Below, piece by piece: positions 36,100-46,128 of a DNA stretch of 64,000 bases (position 1 is its first letter; every line of letters begins with the position of its first letter). The stretch covers positions 23,501-87,500 of the forward strand of contig NZ_VFIY01000016.1 of NCBI RefSeq assembly GCF_006385175.1, given 5' to 3'. The stretch is from Emcibacter nanhaiensis (GTDB taxonomy: Bacteria; Pseudomonadota; Alphaproteobacteria; Sphingomonadales; Emcibacteraceae). Both the position numbers and the translations under genes were made by a program. The notes beneath the pieces are model-generated. The model worked only from the letters and a program-made list of their open reading frames with translations, did not search any database and was not told the DNA's origin.

Positions 36100-38070
36100 C
36101 TATTTATTCTGGCGGTTCTCGATCAGGATATCAACAATTGACGGATCTGCAAGCGTGGACGTATCGCCCAGGCTGCCGAACTCGTTTTCCGCGATCTTCC
36201 GCAGGATGCGGCGCATGATCTTGCCGGATCTGGTCTTGGGCAGTCCGGGGGCGAACTGGATCATGTCCGGCGAGGCAATGGGGCCGATCTCTGCGCGCAC
36301 CCATTTGACCAGTTCCTTCCTCAGTTCGTCGGTCGGTTCCACGCCGGCATTGCAGGTCACATAGGCATAGATGCCCTGACCCTTCAGGTCGTGGGGATAG
36401 CCGACCACAGCGGCTTCGGACACCAGGTCATGAGCCACCAGCGCGCTTTCGATCTCGGCCGTGCCCATGCGGTGGCCGGACACATTGATGACGTCGTCGA
36501 CGCGACCGGTAATCCAGTAGTAGTCGTCTTCATCGCGGCGACAGCCGTCGCCGGTGAAATACATGCCTTTGTAGGTGCTGAAATAGGTCTGGATAAAGCG
36601 CTCATGGTCGCCGTAGACGGTGCGCATCTGGCCGGGCCAGCTGTCCAGCATCACCAGGTTGCCTTCGGTGGCACCGTCGAGGAGATTGCCGTCGGTATCC
36701 ACCAGCGCCGGCCTGATCCCGAAGAAGGGGCGGGTGGCGGACCCGGGTTTCAGGTCGGTCGCGCCCGGCAGCGGCGTGATCAGCACACCGCCGGTTTCCG
36801 TCTGCCACCAGGTATCGACAATCGGGCAGCGGGCGTCGCCAACCACATTATGATACCAGTTCCAGGCTTCGGGATTGATCGGCTCGCCCACCGAGCCCAG
36901 CAGGCGGAGGGAACTGCGGCTGGACTTTTTCACCAGATCGTCGCCTTCGCGCATCAGGGCGCGGATGGCAGTGGGGGCGGTATAAAAGATATTGACCTGG
37001 TGCTTGTCCACGATCTGCCAGAAGCGGGAGGCATCGGGATAGCTGGGCACCCCTTCAAACACCAGGGAAGTGGCCCGGTTGGCCAGCGGGCCGTAGACGA
37101 TGTAGCTGTGACCGGTGATCCAGCCCACATCGGCGGTGCACCAGTAAACCTCCCCCGGCTTATAGTCGAAGATATATTCGTGGGTCATGGACGTATAAAC
37201 CATGTAGCCGCCGGTGGTATGCAGCACCCCTTTCGGCTGGCCGGTGGAGCCGGAGGTATAGAGGATGAACAGCGGGTCTTCCGCATTCATCGGTTCCGGC
37301 GGACAATCGGCATCGACGGTTTCGGCGGCTTCATGGTACCAGACATCCCGGTCCGCATTGAACGCCACGTCGCCGCCGGTGTGGCGGACCACCAGCACCT
37401 TGTCGACGCTGCCGCCGAACTCGGACGCCAGTCGGGCAATGGCGTCATCCACATTGGCCTTGAGGGGAATTTTACGGCCGCCGCGCAGGCCTTCGTCGGT
37501 GGTAATGACAAACCGGGACTGGCAGTCATCGAGGCGACCGGCGATGGCTTCGGAAGAGAAGCCGCCGAAGACGACGGAATGCACGGCGCCGATGCGGGCA
37601 CAGGCCAGCATGGCATAGACCGTGTCCAGGATCATCGGCATGTAGATGGTGACCCGGTCGCCCTTTTTCACACCCTGGGCTTTCAGCACGTTGGCAAAGC
37701 GGCAGACATGGCCGTGCAGTTCCCGGTAGGTGACGTTCTGGTCCACGGACGGGTCGTCCCCTTCAAAGATCAGGGCGATCTCATCGCCGTGCTTGTCCAG
37801 GTGGCGGTCAATGCAGTTGTAGCTGGCATTGAGCGTACCGTCCTCGAACCATTTGATGGACACATCCCCCTCAAAGGAGGTGTTCTTGATGAGGCCGGGA
37901 TCTTCGAACCAGGAAATCCGGTCTTTCTGCCTGCGCCAGAAGCCTTCCGGATCCTCCACCGACCACTGGTAAAGGGTTTCATAATCCTTGTCGGTACACA
38001 GTGTGTTTTCCCGGGTTGCAGCGGGAACGGGGTAGATTTCTTTCAATGTCGAGGGGGCAGGTGACGACAT
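36100..38070 (-). CDS. acs: Acetyl-CoA synthetase
   Basis: A 656-residue AMP-forming enzyme that makes acetyl-CoA from acetate, ATP and CoA. Adenylation motifs are [20 protein letters not shown] and [11 protein letters not shown], and the C-terminal [16 protein letters not shown] holds the catalytic Lys617, the residue that acetylation by Pat-type enzymes silences in other bacteria. ATG 38070 with AAGGAG seven bases upstream is chosen; an earlier in-frame ATG would add 30 residues not found in the family. It is followed by crbR, 18 bases on, and is divergent from a porin gene. Candidate operator repeats lie at 38133-38157. Confidence 0.96.
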   Translation of the reverse strand: MSSPAPSTLKEIYPVPAATRENTLCTDKDYETLYQWSVEDPEGFWRRQKDRISWFEDPGLIKNTSFEGDVSIKWFEDGTLNASYNCIDRHLDKHGDEIALIFEGDDPSVDQNVTYRELHGHVCRFANVLKAQGVKKGDRVTIYMPMILDTVYAMLACARIGAVHSVVFGGFSSEAIAGRLDDCQSRFVITTDEGLRGGRKIPLKANVDDAIARLASEFGGSVDKVLVVRHTGGDVAFNADRDVWYHEAAETVDADCPPEPMNAEDPLFILYTSGSTGQPKGVLHTTGGYMVYTSMTHEYIFDYKPGEVYWCTADVGWITGHSYIVYGPLANRATSLVFEGVPSYPDASRFWQIVDKHQVNIFYTAPTAIRALMREGDDLVKKSSRSSLRLLGSVGEPINPEAWNWYHNVVGDARCPIVDTWWQTETGGVLITPLPGATDLKPGSATRPFFGIRPALVDTDGNLLDGATEGNLVMLDSWPGQMRTVYGDHERFIQTYFSTYKGMYFTGDGCRRDEDDYYWITGRVDDVINVSGHRMGTAEIESALVAHDLVSEAAVVGYPHDLKGQGIYAYVTCNAGVEPTDELRKELVKWVRAEIGPIASPDMIQFAPGLPKTRSGKIMRRILRKIAENEFGSLGDTSTLADPSIVDILIENRQNK

Positions 38071-38132
38071 GTGCGACTCCTTAATGTTTGGCTTTGCTAA
38101 AATATCCTTCAGAGGCTGTTTTTTCGCCATAA

Positions 38133-38157
38133 GACATAGGTCGTACGACAGAGGTCG
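38133..38157. promoter_or_regulatory. Tandem repeat and palindrome upstream of acs
   Basis: GACATAGGTCG (38133-38143) and GACAGAGGTCG (38147-38157) are near-identical direct repeats 14 bases apart, and GTCGTACGAC (38140-38149) between them is a perfect palindrome. They lie 63-87 bases before the acs start, inside the acs/porin divergent region, and could bind CrbR. Not tested. Confidence 0.45.
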
Positions 38158-38256
38158 CATAGACAGTAAGAAAAGGTCGGGATTATGATTTTGTTAAGTA
38201 AAACACCCCAGTATGGTTTTACGTAAATGAAATTCGACTTGATTTGGGAGGATCAA

Positions 38257-39654
38257 ATGCCTGGTTTAACAAAAATCACAAAAGTATTGTTATTGTCCGG
38301 CACCATGCTGGTGTCTCTACCCGCCGTTACCGCCAATGCGCAGACTGTCGAGGAGCGCCTCGACAAGCTGGAAGCGGCGCTGGATAAAATCCTCAAGAAA
38401 CTGGATAGTCAGGACTCCAAGCTCAGCGAGCAGGACAAGGAGATCGTCAAGCAGGCCGAGCGGCTGACGAAAACAGAGGAAATGGCCAAGGCCCCGCCGC
38501 CGCCGTCCCTGCCGGACAAGGAAAAGGCCAAAACCGACGGCTTTATGGTCGGCAGCACCAATATCAAGATCGGCGGCTATGTGAAGCTTGACGCCATGGT
38601 CAGCAGCTACTCGGACGGTGCGCCGGCCAGTAACAACCTGGGCCGCGACTTCTATATTCCGGGCCTGACCACAGTGAATGCTGCCGGGGACCGTGAAACC
38701 GTAACCGACTTCAACCCGCGCGAGACTCGAATTAATTTCGCCACCAGCACGCCGGCTGGCGACGGTGTTGTGAAAACACTCCTGGAAATGGACTTCCAGA
38801 CCACCAACGACGGTGACGAGCGCACCACCAACGGCTATTCACCGCGCCTGCGCCAGGCCATTATCAGCTATGACAACTGGACCTTCGGCCAGACCTGGTC
38901 CACCTTCCAGGATGTGGGGGCCCTGGCTGAAAACCTCGACTTCGTCGGTCCGGCGGAGGGCACGGTCTTCGTCCGCCAGGCCATGCTGCGCTATACCAAC
39001 GGTCCGTTCCAGATTGCCCTTGAGCAGCCGGAAACCACCGTGACAGGTACTCCCAGCACTCCAAGTGGCGCAGGCGCCCGCGTCCTGCCGGGGACCGATC
39101 CTGTTCCCGATCTGGTCGCCCGTTACAATCTGAAGGAAGACTGGGGCCAGGTAACCATCGCCGGTATCCTGCGCAGCCTGACCATCGACCAGGGCACGCT
39201 GGATGTTCCTGACGACGACAGTGCGGTGGGCTACGGTGTCTCCCTGTCCGGCAAGATCAAGGTGGCCCAGAAGGATGACTTCCGCTTCATGATCACTGCC
39301 GGTGAAGGCCTTGGCCGCTATGTGGCCCTGAATACGGTCAATGCCGCGGCGGTCAACGCCATGGGTGAACTGGAGACCATCGGCACCATCAGCGGCTTTG
39401 CCTCCTATCGTCACTTCTGGGGCGAAAAATCCCGCTCCAACATCACCTTCAGTTACTTCAAGGCCGATAACCCGACCGCCTATACCGGCACCGGCGTGAC
39501 CGACAATGCCATGAGCATTCACGCCAACTATATCTACTCCCCGGTACCCAAGCTGGATGTGGGCATCGAATATATGTATGCGGAACGTGAGCTTGAGAAC
39601 GGCCTGTCAGGGAATATGAGCCGCGTTCAACTCTCCACCAAATACGCCTTCTGA
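38257..39654 (+). CDS. DcaP-like trimeric porin
   Basis: A 465-residue outer-membrane protein. The signal peptide ends at TANAQ (about residue 27). A coiled-coil (VEERLDKLEAALDKILKKL onward, about 30-75) and a Pro-rich linker come before the beta barrel, which starts at IKIGGYVKLDAMVSSYSDG and ends in the C-terminal Phe (STKYAF) needed for barrel assembly. This order matches DcaP-like porins, which take up small carboxylic acids. ATG 38257 is chosen because GGGAGG lies six bases upstream; an ATG 30 bases earlier has none. It is divergent from acs, so a role in letting acetate or other acids into the periplasm is likely. Confidence 0.88.
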   Translation: MPGLTKITKVLLLSGTMLVSLPAVTANAQTVEERLDKLEAALDKILKKLDSQDSKLSEQDKEIVKQAERLTKTEEMAKAPPPPSLPDKEKAKTDGFMVGSTNIKIGGYVKLDAMVSSYSDGAPASNNLGRDFYIPGLTTVNAAGDRETVTDFNPRETRINFATSTPAGDGVVKTLLEMDFQTTNDGDERTTNGYSPRLRQAIISYDNWTFGQTWSTFQDVGALAENLDFVGPAEGTVFVRQAMLRYTNGPFQIALEQPETTVTGTPSTPSGAGARVLPGTDPVPDLVARYNLKEDWGQVTIAGILRSLTIDQGTLDVPDDDSAVGYGVSLSGKIKVAQKDDFRFMITAGEGLGRYVALNTVNAAAVNAMGELETIGTISGFASYRHFWGEKSRSNITFSYFKADNPTAYTGTGVTDNAMSIHANYIYSPVPKLDVGIEYMYAERELENGLSGNMSRVQLSTKYAF

Positions 39655-39680
39655 CAAGCTTCCAAAGTCCCAACTTGACG

Positions 39681-39712
39681 GCCTGCATGAGAGTATTCAT
39701 GCAGGCTTTTTT
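39681..39712 (+). terminator. Terminator of the porin gene
   Basis: Perfect 10-bp stem, GCCTGCATGA (39681-39690) with TCATGCAGGC (39697-39706), 6-base loop, followed by six T residues. Confidence 0.95.
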
Positions 39713-39751
39713 CGATGGGAATCTTTTAAGCCGGAATATTTCCGCCCGATA

Positions 39752-40627
39752 TTATCCCAGGTGTTCCTTGAAAAATCCCATAGTTCGGTCCCAGGCAAGG
39801 GCGGCGGCCTTGGCATCATAGCGGCCGGTGGAATAATTGTGGAAGCCGTGATTGACCCCGTCATACATATACATGACATAGTTCTTGCCGTGTTGTCTCA
39901 GCGCTTCCTCATAGCCGGGCCAGCCGTCATTGATGCGCTTGTCGAGCCCGGCATAGTGGATCATCAGCGGGGCCCTGATATTGGCCACTTCGTCAAGCGG
40001 CGGCACCCGGCCATAGAATGGGACAGCGGCCGCCAGGTCCGGGAGGCGGGCGGCCAGCAGGTTCGACACCCCGCCGCCGTAACAGAAGCCGACACAGCCG
40101 ACCTTGCCGGTACTGTCCTCGCGGCTTTGCAGGTAGCGGACGGCGGCGACGAAATCTTCAAACATCTTGTTCGGATCCCGTTTGCGCTGCATCGACCGGC
40201 CGTCGTCATCGTTGCCGGGATAGCCGCCGAGGGGATAGAGCGCATCGGGGGCCAGCACCTGATAACCGCCAAGCGCCGCCCGGCGGGCGACATCCTCCAC
40301 ATAGGGATTGAGTCCCCGGTTCTCATGGATCACCACAATGCCGGGAAGCTTGCCGGCAACTGTTGCCGGGCGCACATAAAGCCCGCCCATGGTGCCGGCC
40401 CCTTTGGGCGAAGGATAGGTGATACGTTGTGAGACGATCCGGTTATCATCCTCGGCCACTTCCTGGGCGCTGGCATAGTCCGGCATGACGCTTTCCAGCA
40501 GCGCCGCCATGGTCACCCCGCCGACCGCATAGGTGGTGAGCTTGTTCATGAAACTTCGCCTGTCCATGTAGCCGTGGCAATATTCGTCGTAAAGGTCGAA
40601 GACTTGCTGCGGTGTTTTCGGTTTCAT
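39752..40627 (-). CDS. Dienelactone hydrolase family protein
   Basis: A 291-residue alpha/beta hydrolase. The nucleophile elbow is GFCYGGG, a cysteine as in dienelactone hydrolase, with the Asp in HYAGLDKRIND and His in DGVNHGFHN completing the triad. The N-terminus has DRRSFMNKL followed by a hydrophobic segment and ASA, which is a good twin-arginine signal (about residues 22-54), so the protein is probably exported folded. The substrate is unknown; the family includes chlorocatechol-pathway and more general esterases. The gene is the last one before the porin terminator on the opposite strand, and follows the M3 peptidase by 56 bases. Confidence 0.85.
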   Translation of the reverse strand: MKPKTPQQVFDLYDEYCHGYMDRRSFMNKLTTYAVGGVTMAALLESVMPDYASAQEVAEDDNRIVSQRITYPSPKGAGTMGGLYVRPATVAGKLPGIVVIHENRGLNPYVEDVARRAALGGYQVLAPDALYPLGGYPGNDDDGRSMQRKRDPNKMFEDFVAAVRYLQSREDSTGKVGCVGFCYGGGVSNLLAARLPDLAAAVPFYGRVPPLDEVANIRAPLMIHYAGLDKRINDGWPGYEEALRQHGKNYVMYMYDGVNHGFHNYSTGRYDAKAAALAWDRTMGFFKEHLG

Positions 40628-40683
40628 GGCCGGTTCCTTTCGTAAGGGGCTCCCCCTGTCGGAACAGGGGGAGGATGTTTCAG

Positions 40684-42876
40684 TTACTCCGTCACGGGAA
40701 AACCGCGGGAGCGCATCAGTGGCGCCACCTCGGCATCGCGGCCGCGGAAGGCGCGGTAGGCTTCTTCCGGATCGACCGCGTTACGCACGGCAAACAGATG
40801 TTTGACCAGCTTGGCCGCCAGCTCCTCGTCATAGTAACCGCCGGGGGCCTGTTCGAAGGCTTCGGCCGCATCGGCGGTCAGCACCTCGGCCCAGAGATAA
40901 CCGTAATAGCCTGCTGAATATCCCTCACCCGCGAAGGCATGGCCGAACTGGGGCGTGCGGTGGCGCATGGGCAGTTCCTTGGGCATGTGGATCGCAGCCA
41001 GCGTCTCGCGCTCGAACTTGTCGATGTCGATGCCGGTCGGGTCCATGGTATGCAGCTTCATGTCGATGATGGCGGAAGCCAGATATTCGGTGGTCTTGAA
41101 GCCCTCGTTGAAGGTAGCGGCCTTCTTGATCTTGGCGATCAGGTCGGCCGGGATCGGTTCGCCGGTTTCATAATGGACCAGATAGTGATTGATCACTTCA
41201 TCGGTGCTGAGCCAGTTCTCCAGCAACTGGGACTGGAATTCGGTATAGTCCCGGACCCCGCCGTTCAGGGTCGGATAGTCCACATTGGAAGACAGGTAAT
41301 GCAGGGCGTGGCCGAACTCATGGAAATAGGTTTCCGCATCATCCCAGGAAATCAGCACCGGTTCGCCAGGCGCACCTTTGGTGAAGTTGCTGTTGTTGGA
41401 GCCCAGCACATTGGTCTCCCCGTCGATGGTGGAGTGGCTGCGGTAGCTGGTGGCCCAGGCGCCGGAGCGCTTGCCCTTGCGGGCGAAGGGATCAAGATAC
41501 CAGAGCCCGATATGCTTGCCGGTCTCCAGGTTGCTGACTTCCCAGACTTTCACATCGGGATGGAACACCGGCACGGATCCTGCCGGTACGGGGGTGAATT
41601 TGAACTTAAACAGGCGGCCGGCCACATAGAACATGGCTTCGCGCAGCTTGTCGAGCTGCAGGTACTGCTTCACCTCGTCACTGTCCAGGTCGTATTTGGC
41701 CTTGCGGACTTTTTCGGCGTAATAGCGATAATCCCAGGGTTCGATGGTGATGCCGGCGCCTTCCTGGTCGGCGACATCCTGCATGTCGGCCACTTCCTCA
41801 TGGACCCGGGCGATGGCGGCGGGCCAGACTTTCATCATCAGGTCCATAGCGCGCTCGGGGGTCTTGGCCATGCGGTCCTCAAGCCGCCACTGGGCGTAAT
41901 TGTCATAGCCCAGCAGGCCGACCCGTTCGTCCCGCAGGTTCAGGATCTCGGCGATGATGGCGTTATTGTCATTTTCATCGCCGTTGTCGCCGCGGTTGTA
42001 ATAGGTGCGCCAGATTTTTTCCCTGAGGTCCCGTTCGTCGGAAAAGGTCAGGAACGGATCCATGGAGGAACGGGTGTTGAGGATGGCATAGTCGCCGTCC
42101 CGGCCACTGGCTTTTGCAGCCGCGGCGGCGGCGTCAATCACCGACTCCGGCAGGCCGGACAGCTGGTCCTTGGTGAGGTAGGTGACATATTTTTCCTCGT
42201 CCGCCAGCAGGTGATTGGAGAAGCTGGTGTAAAGTTCGGCCAGTCGTTTGTTGATGGCGGCGTAACGCTCCTTGGCTTCGCCTTCGAGCGTAGCGCCATT
42301 GTGGGCAAAGCCGTCATAGACCAGTTTGACCAGGCGCTTCTGGTCGGGGCGCAGGCCTTTCACTTCCTCCCCTTCATAGACGGCCCGGACCCGGGCGAAC
42401 AGCTTGTCATTCTGCCTGATTTTGGACTGGAAGTCAGACAGTTCCGGCACCATTTCCTTCTGGATGTCGCGGAATTCGGGGCTGGACATATTGCTTGACC
42501 AGATCCCCCAGTAGCTGAACAGCCGGTCCAGCGGCTTGCCGGTGCGCTCCAGGGCGACGATGGTGTTCTCGAAAGTGGGGGCTTCGGTGCTGTTGGCGAT
42601 GGCGTCGATCTCCGCCAGATTGTCGGCCATGCCCTGGCGCAGGTCGTCCTTCAGGTGCGGCAGCATCTCGTCCATCTTGTCGAAGGCGGGCACGCCCTGG
42701 TAAGGGCCGGTCCATTCGGCCAGCAGCGGATGTTCGGCAGTAACCGCAGCGGCTTCGGGGCCGGCCACGGCTGTCTCGGTGGTTTGGTCGTTCATTGTTT
42801 CGTCAGTTGAATTACAGGAAATAAGGCCCAGAGCCAAAGGCAGCAGGACCAGGCACTTGAGCCGGGTGGAGTTCAT
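40684..42876 (-). CDS. M3 family zinc metallopeptidase (Dcp-like lipoprotein)
   Basis: A 730-residue oligopeptidase of the M3 family. The zinc motif HEFGH begins at His519 (YFHEFGHALHYLSS), with the third ligand Glu expected about 25 residues later in the ESQ-like region (FQSQLLENWL). The order and length match peptidyl-dipeptidase Dcp. The N-terminus MNSTRLKCLVLLPLALGLISC is a lipoprotein signal with lipobox LISC (Cys21), so the enzyme is anchored in the envelope rather than cytoplasmic like E. coli Dcp. It likely degrades short peptides in the periplasm. The hydrolase gene downstream may share its transcript. Confidence 0.9.
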   Translation of the reverse strand: MNSTRLKCLVLLPLALGLISCNSTDETMNDQTTETAVAGPEAAAVTAEHPLLAEWTGPYQGVPAFDKMDEMLPHLKDDLRQGMADNLAEIDAIANSTEAPTFENTIVALERTGKPLDRLFSYWGIWSSNMSSPEFRDIQKEMVPELSDFQSKIRQNDKLFARVRAVYEGEEVKGLRPDQKRLVKLVYDGFAHNGATLEGEAKERYAAINKRLAELYTSFSNHLLADEEKYVTYLTKDQLSGLPESVIDAAAAAAKASGRDGDYAILNTRSSMDPFLTFSDERDLREKIWRTYYNRGDNGDENDNNAIIAEILNLRDERVGLLGYDNYAQWRLEDRMAKTPERAMDLMMKVWPAAIARVHEEVADMQDVADQEGAGITIEPWDYRYYAEKVRKAKYDLDSDEVKQYLQLDKLREAMFYVAGRLFKFKFTPVPAGSVPVFHPDVKVWEVSNLETGKHIGLWYLDPFARKGKRSGAWATSYRSHSTIDGETNVLGSNNSNFTKGAPGEPVLISWDDAETYFHEFGHALHYLSSNVDYPTLNGGVRDYTEFQSQLLENWLSTDEVINHYLVHYETGEPIPADLIAKIKKAATFNEGFKTTEYLASAIIDMKLHTMDPTGIDIDKFERETLAAIHMPKELPMRHRTPQFGHAFAGEGYSAGYYGYLWAEVLTADAAEAFEQAPGGYYDEELAAKLVKHLFAVRNAVDPEEAYRAFRGRDAEVAPLMRSRGFPVTE

Positions 42877-42960
42877 GACATATCCCTCTGTTATATTTTG
42901 ATGAAGCTAAACTGTAGCGGGACAGCCTGTAGCGGTCAATGTGAAGCAGAGAGTAGCTCA

Positions 42961-42990
42961 TAAAAAAGGAGGCCGGTGAGGGCCTCCTTT
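42961..42990 (-). terminator. Terminator of trxB
   Basis: Perfect 10-bp stem, AAAGGAGGCC (42965-42974) with GGCCTCCTTT (42981-42990), 6-base loop; on the minus strand it is followed by a T run. Confidence 0.9.
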
Positions 42991-43012
42991 GGATGGGCAA
43001 TCTGTCTGGCAA

Positions 43013-43993
<981 letters not shown>

Positions 43994-44086
43994 TTATTTA
44001 GGGAAAGGTAGACATTTTGTCCAGACCTTTCCCTTTCGTGGAATGAGGTTTGCTCAGGTCACCCTCGACCTCTGATCCGGCCGGCG

Positions 44087-44686
44087 TTAGCGTCCGCTGC
44101 CCTGCCGCTCTGGCTCGTCGACGAATTTAAGCTCTCCGGTCGCCTCGACCGTGCTGGCCTGGGGACCCTGATCACTTTCCTCACTGTCCACGACGACCCT
44201 CACCGCACAGCCTTCCGTCAGGGCATCAAATCCCTCTCCAATGACACTGTTGCGGTGAAAGTAGATTTCCCGTCCGTCTGTCATTGAGATGAATCCGTAT
44301 CCCTCTTCGGGCAGGAGTTTGCTGATACGGCCCTGGGGGGGCATCTCGTGATGCTTGATTTCACCGCGAAGCTTGCGGGCATATTCTTCAAGCTGGCGGG
44401 CCATGGCATTGAAGGCGTCGTTCAGGGTCGGCAGAAGTTCTTCGTGGCGCTCGTGGGTGCCGGGGGCCTTGCTGACCACCAGTTTCTTGCCTGGCACGTT
44501 GACCTCGATGGTGACGTGAAATTCATTACCCTTGACGTGGTGTTTATGATTTTTGGAAACAATCACCTTGGCATCTGTCATATGGCGAAAAAAGCGCTCC
44601 AGCTTGGTACTTTTTTCCTTGATCTGCTGTTCCATTGCCGGGCTGGCGTCAAGACTGTCGAACACAATCTGGATGGGTTGTTCCAT
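44087..44686 (-). CDS. Hibernation factor (HPF/RaiA) fused to a cold-shock domain
   Basis: A 199-residue protein with two parts. Residues 1-100 have the HPF/RaiA fold (IQIVFDSLDASPAMEQQIKE, then the basic strand KHHVKGNEFHVTIEVNVPGK), which binds the 30S subunit and holds ribosomes inactive. Residues about 118-180 are a cold-shock domain with RNP1 GYGFI and RNP2 IYFHRN. The pairing suggests ribosome protection linked to RNA binding under cold or starvation stress. ATG 44686 is chosen because AAAGGAG lies seven bases upstream and the family starts here; a longer frame adds residues without homology. It follows the class II amidotransferase gene by 58 bases. Confidence 0.88.
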   Translation of the reverse strand: MEQPIQIVFDSLDASPAMEQQIKEKSTKLERFFRHMTDAKVIVSKNHKHHVKGNEFHVTIEVNVPGKKLVVSKAPGTHERHEELLPTLNDAFNAMARQLEEYARKLRGEIKHHEMPPQGRISKLLPEEGYGFISMTDGREIYFHRNSVIGEGFDALTEGCAVRVVVDSEESDQGPQASTVEATGELKFVDEPERQGSGR

Positions 44687-44744
44687 GGTATTTGCTCCTT
44701 TGCGTTTTTTACCACTTTCCGACTCTGACGTGGGGATTTCATTG

Positions 44745-45563
44745 TCATGGATCAAGTGGCGTAATTTTCAACAGGGGTTTTTCCAGTTCTGCCTTCCATA
44801 TGGACCTTTCCGGGACTTCCGTCCATTTTTCATGGGTCAGGGGTTCCGAAGCAATGATAATGGCCTTGTAGTCTTTTGAAGGATCATGATGGATATGGGG
44901 AAATCCGCATATTTCACAATCGTAGAGACCACTCCGGACGACAAATACAAGTGATCTGCCAAGCCTGGATCCGGCCAGTTCTTCACCGTTTGACAATATA
45001 ATATTTAAGCCGGGTCGGGCCTCAGGGTCAATCTCCAATGCCCAGGATTCCGCATCCTGGACGACCTTTCTGACAATTCGGGAGATTTCCGGCTTTTCCT
45101 CTCTGTCAATCAGGGTACGGGCATAGCGGAAAAGATGTTCGCTGTCGGTTTCACCCTTGATTTGATTCCGGTGCTCCGGCGCCGTGGCGAGGAGAATTTT
45201 TTCTCTGACCTGGTCGAAGTTGGGCACCGTTCCATTGTGGGCGAAAACCCACCTTCCGTCACAGAAGGGGTGGGTGTTTTCCAGTTTGGCCCCGCCGACA
45301 GTAGCCCGGCGGACATGGGCGATGACCGTATGGGCATAAACCTTTGTCGCCGCCCGCTGGAAATGTTCGCCGTGATAGGCGGCCCAGGCCTGTCGTTCCG
45401 TCTCGGGAATATGATTCTGGTAGGCAGCCAGGCCCCAACCGTGGCTATGGCTGTATCCTTTGAGGTCGCTTCGACTTTGTGCCATCAGGGCATTCTGGGA
45501 ATGGACCAGGGTGCATTCCACCTTGGTCGGTTCTGTCGCCATAAACCCGTATAATCTGCACAT
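44745..45563 (-). CDS. Class II glutamine amidotransferase (YafJ-like)
   Basis: A 272-residue N-terminal-nucleophile amidotransferase. The mature catalytic Cys2 follows the initiator Met (MCRLYGFMATEP), and the family residues ARRATVGG-like AHVRRATVGGAKLENTHPF, FAHNGTVPNF and the GETDSEH segment are in place. It resembles YafJ-type stand-alone glutaminase-fold proteins rather than GlmS, AsnB or PurF, since no synthetase domain follows. It could supply ammonia to a partner ligase. It is divergent from the hemerythrin and ATP-grasp genes with 67 bases between. ATG 45563 is fixed by the needed Cys2. Confidence 0.88.
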   Translation of the reverse strand: MCRLYGFMATEPTKVECTLVHSQNALMAQSRSDLKGYSHSHGWGLAAYQNHIPETERQAWAAYHGEHFQRAATKVYAHTVIAHVRRATVGGAKLENTHPFCDGRWVFAHNGTVPNFDQVREKILLATAPEHRNQIKGETDSEHLFRYARTLIDREEKPEISRIVRKVVQDAESWALEIDPEARPGLNIILSNGEELAGSRLGRSLVFVVRSGLYDCEICGFPHIHHDPSKDYKAIIIASEPLTHEKWTEVPERSIWKAELEKPLLKITPLDP

Positions 45564-45630
45564 TGCTTGATCCTGGTCATTGCTGGGAATCTTATGCCGT
45601 CTATGATAATAACATATAGTGGAGGCGACC

Positions 45631-46128
45631 ATGACACCTAACAGCAAGCAGAAACTTTTTGACGCGTTCCGGGAAGACCATGCACTTCTCGGTCGGGGCC
45701 TGCATTCGCTTCGGGAAAGGCTTGTGGCGCGGGATTGGGAAGGCGCCCGCCATCAGGCTCAACAATTGAACCGCGAGGCCGGCGCCCACATCGCTTTTGA
45801 AGAGGAAGATTTCTATCCTGCCCTCAAAGCTTTTCTGGACGAGGAAGAGGTGGAGGAAATGTACAGGGATCATAAGGAGGGTTTGCGGCTCGTTGCCGAT
45901 GTTATGGATGCGCCGGACGAGGATTTTCAATCGGACCAGAGGGCCTCTGATTTTGTCACTCGTGTTGATCATATGTCAGATCATGTTTCTGAATGCGGTG
46001 AACTGTTCGGCGCCATGGGGGGGCTGGATGAGGAGGATACCAAAAAACTTCTCGAGCGATTGGAATACTGGCGGAAGGTCGCCCCTTCCTGGTCTGGGGT
46101 TGCCGGGCAATCCCAGACACCTGAATAA
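45631..46128 (+). CDS. Hemerythrin-like protein
   Basis: A 165-residue four-helix protein with a hemerythrin-type metal site: His in DHALLGRGLHSL, HIAFEEEDFYPAL (H-x3-E), His in DHKEGL, and the pair in DHMSDHVSECGELF. These could hold a di-iron centre that binds O2 or NO, although the spacing is not identical to classical hemerythrins. It is acidic and cytoplasmic by sequence. ATG 45631 follows GGAGG closely; a GTG at 45619 has no better site. Its stop overlaps the ATP-grasp start by one base (TAATG), so the two proteins are made together. Confidence 0.82.
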   Translation: MTPNSKQKLFDAFREDHALLGRGLHSLRERLVARDWEGARHQAQQLNREAGAHIAFEEEDFYPALKAFLDEEEVEEMYRDHKEGLRLVADVMDAPDEDFQSDQRASDFVTRVDHMSDHVSECGELFGAMGGLDEEDTKKLLERLEYWRKVAPSWSGVAGQSQTPE

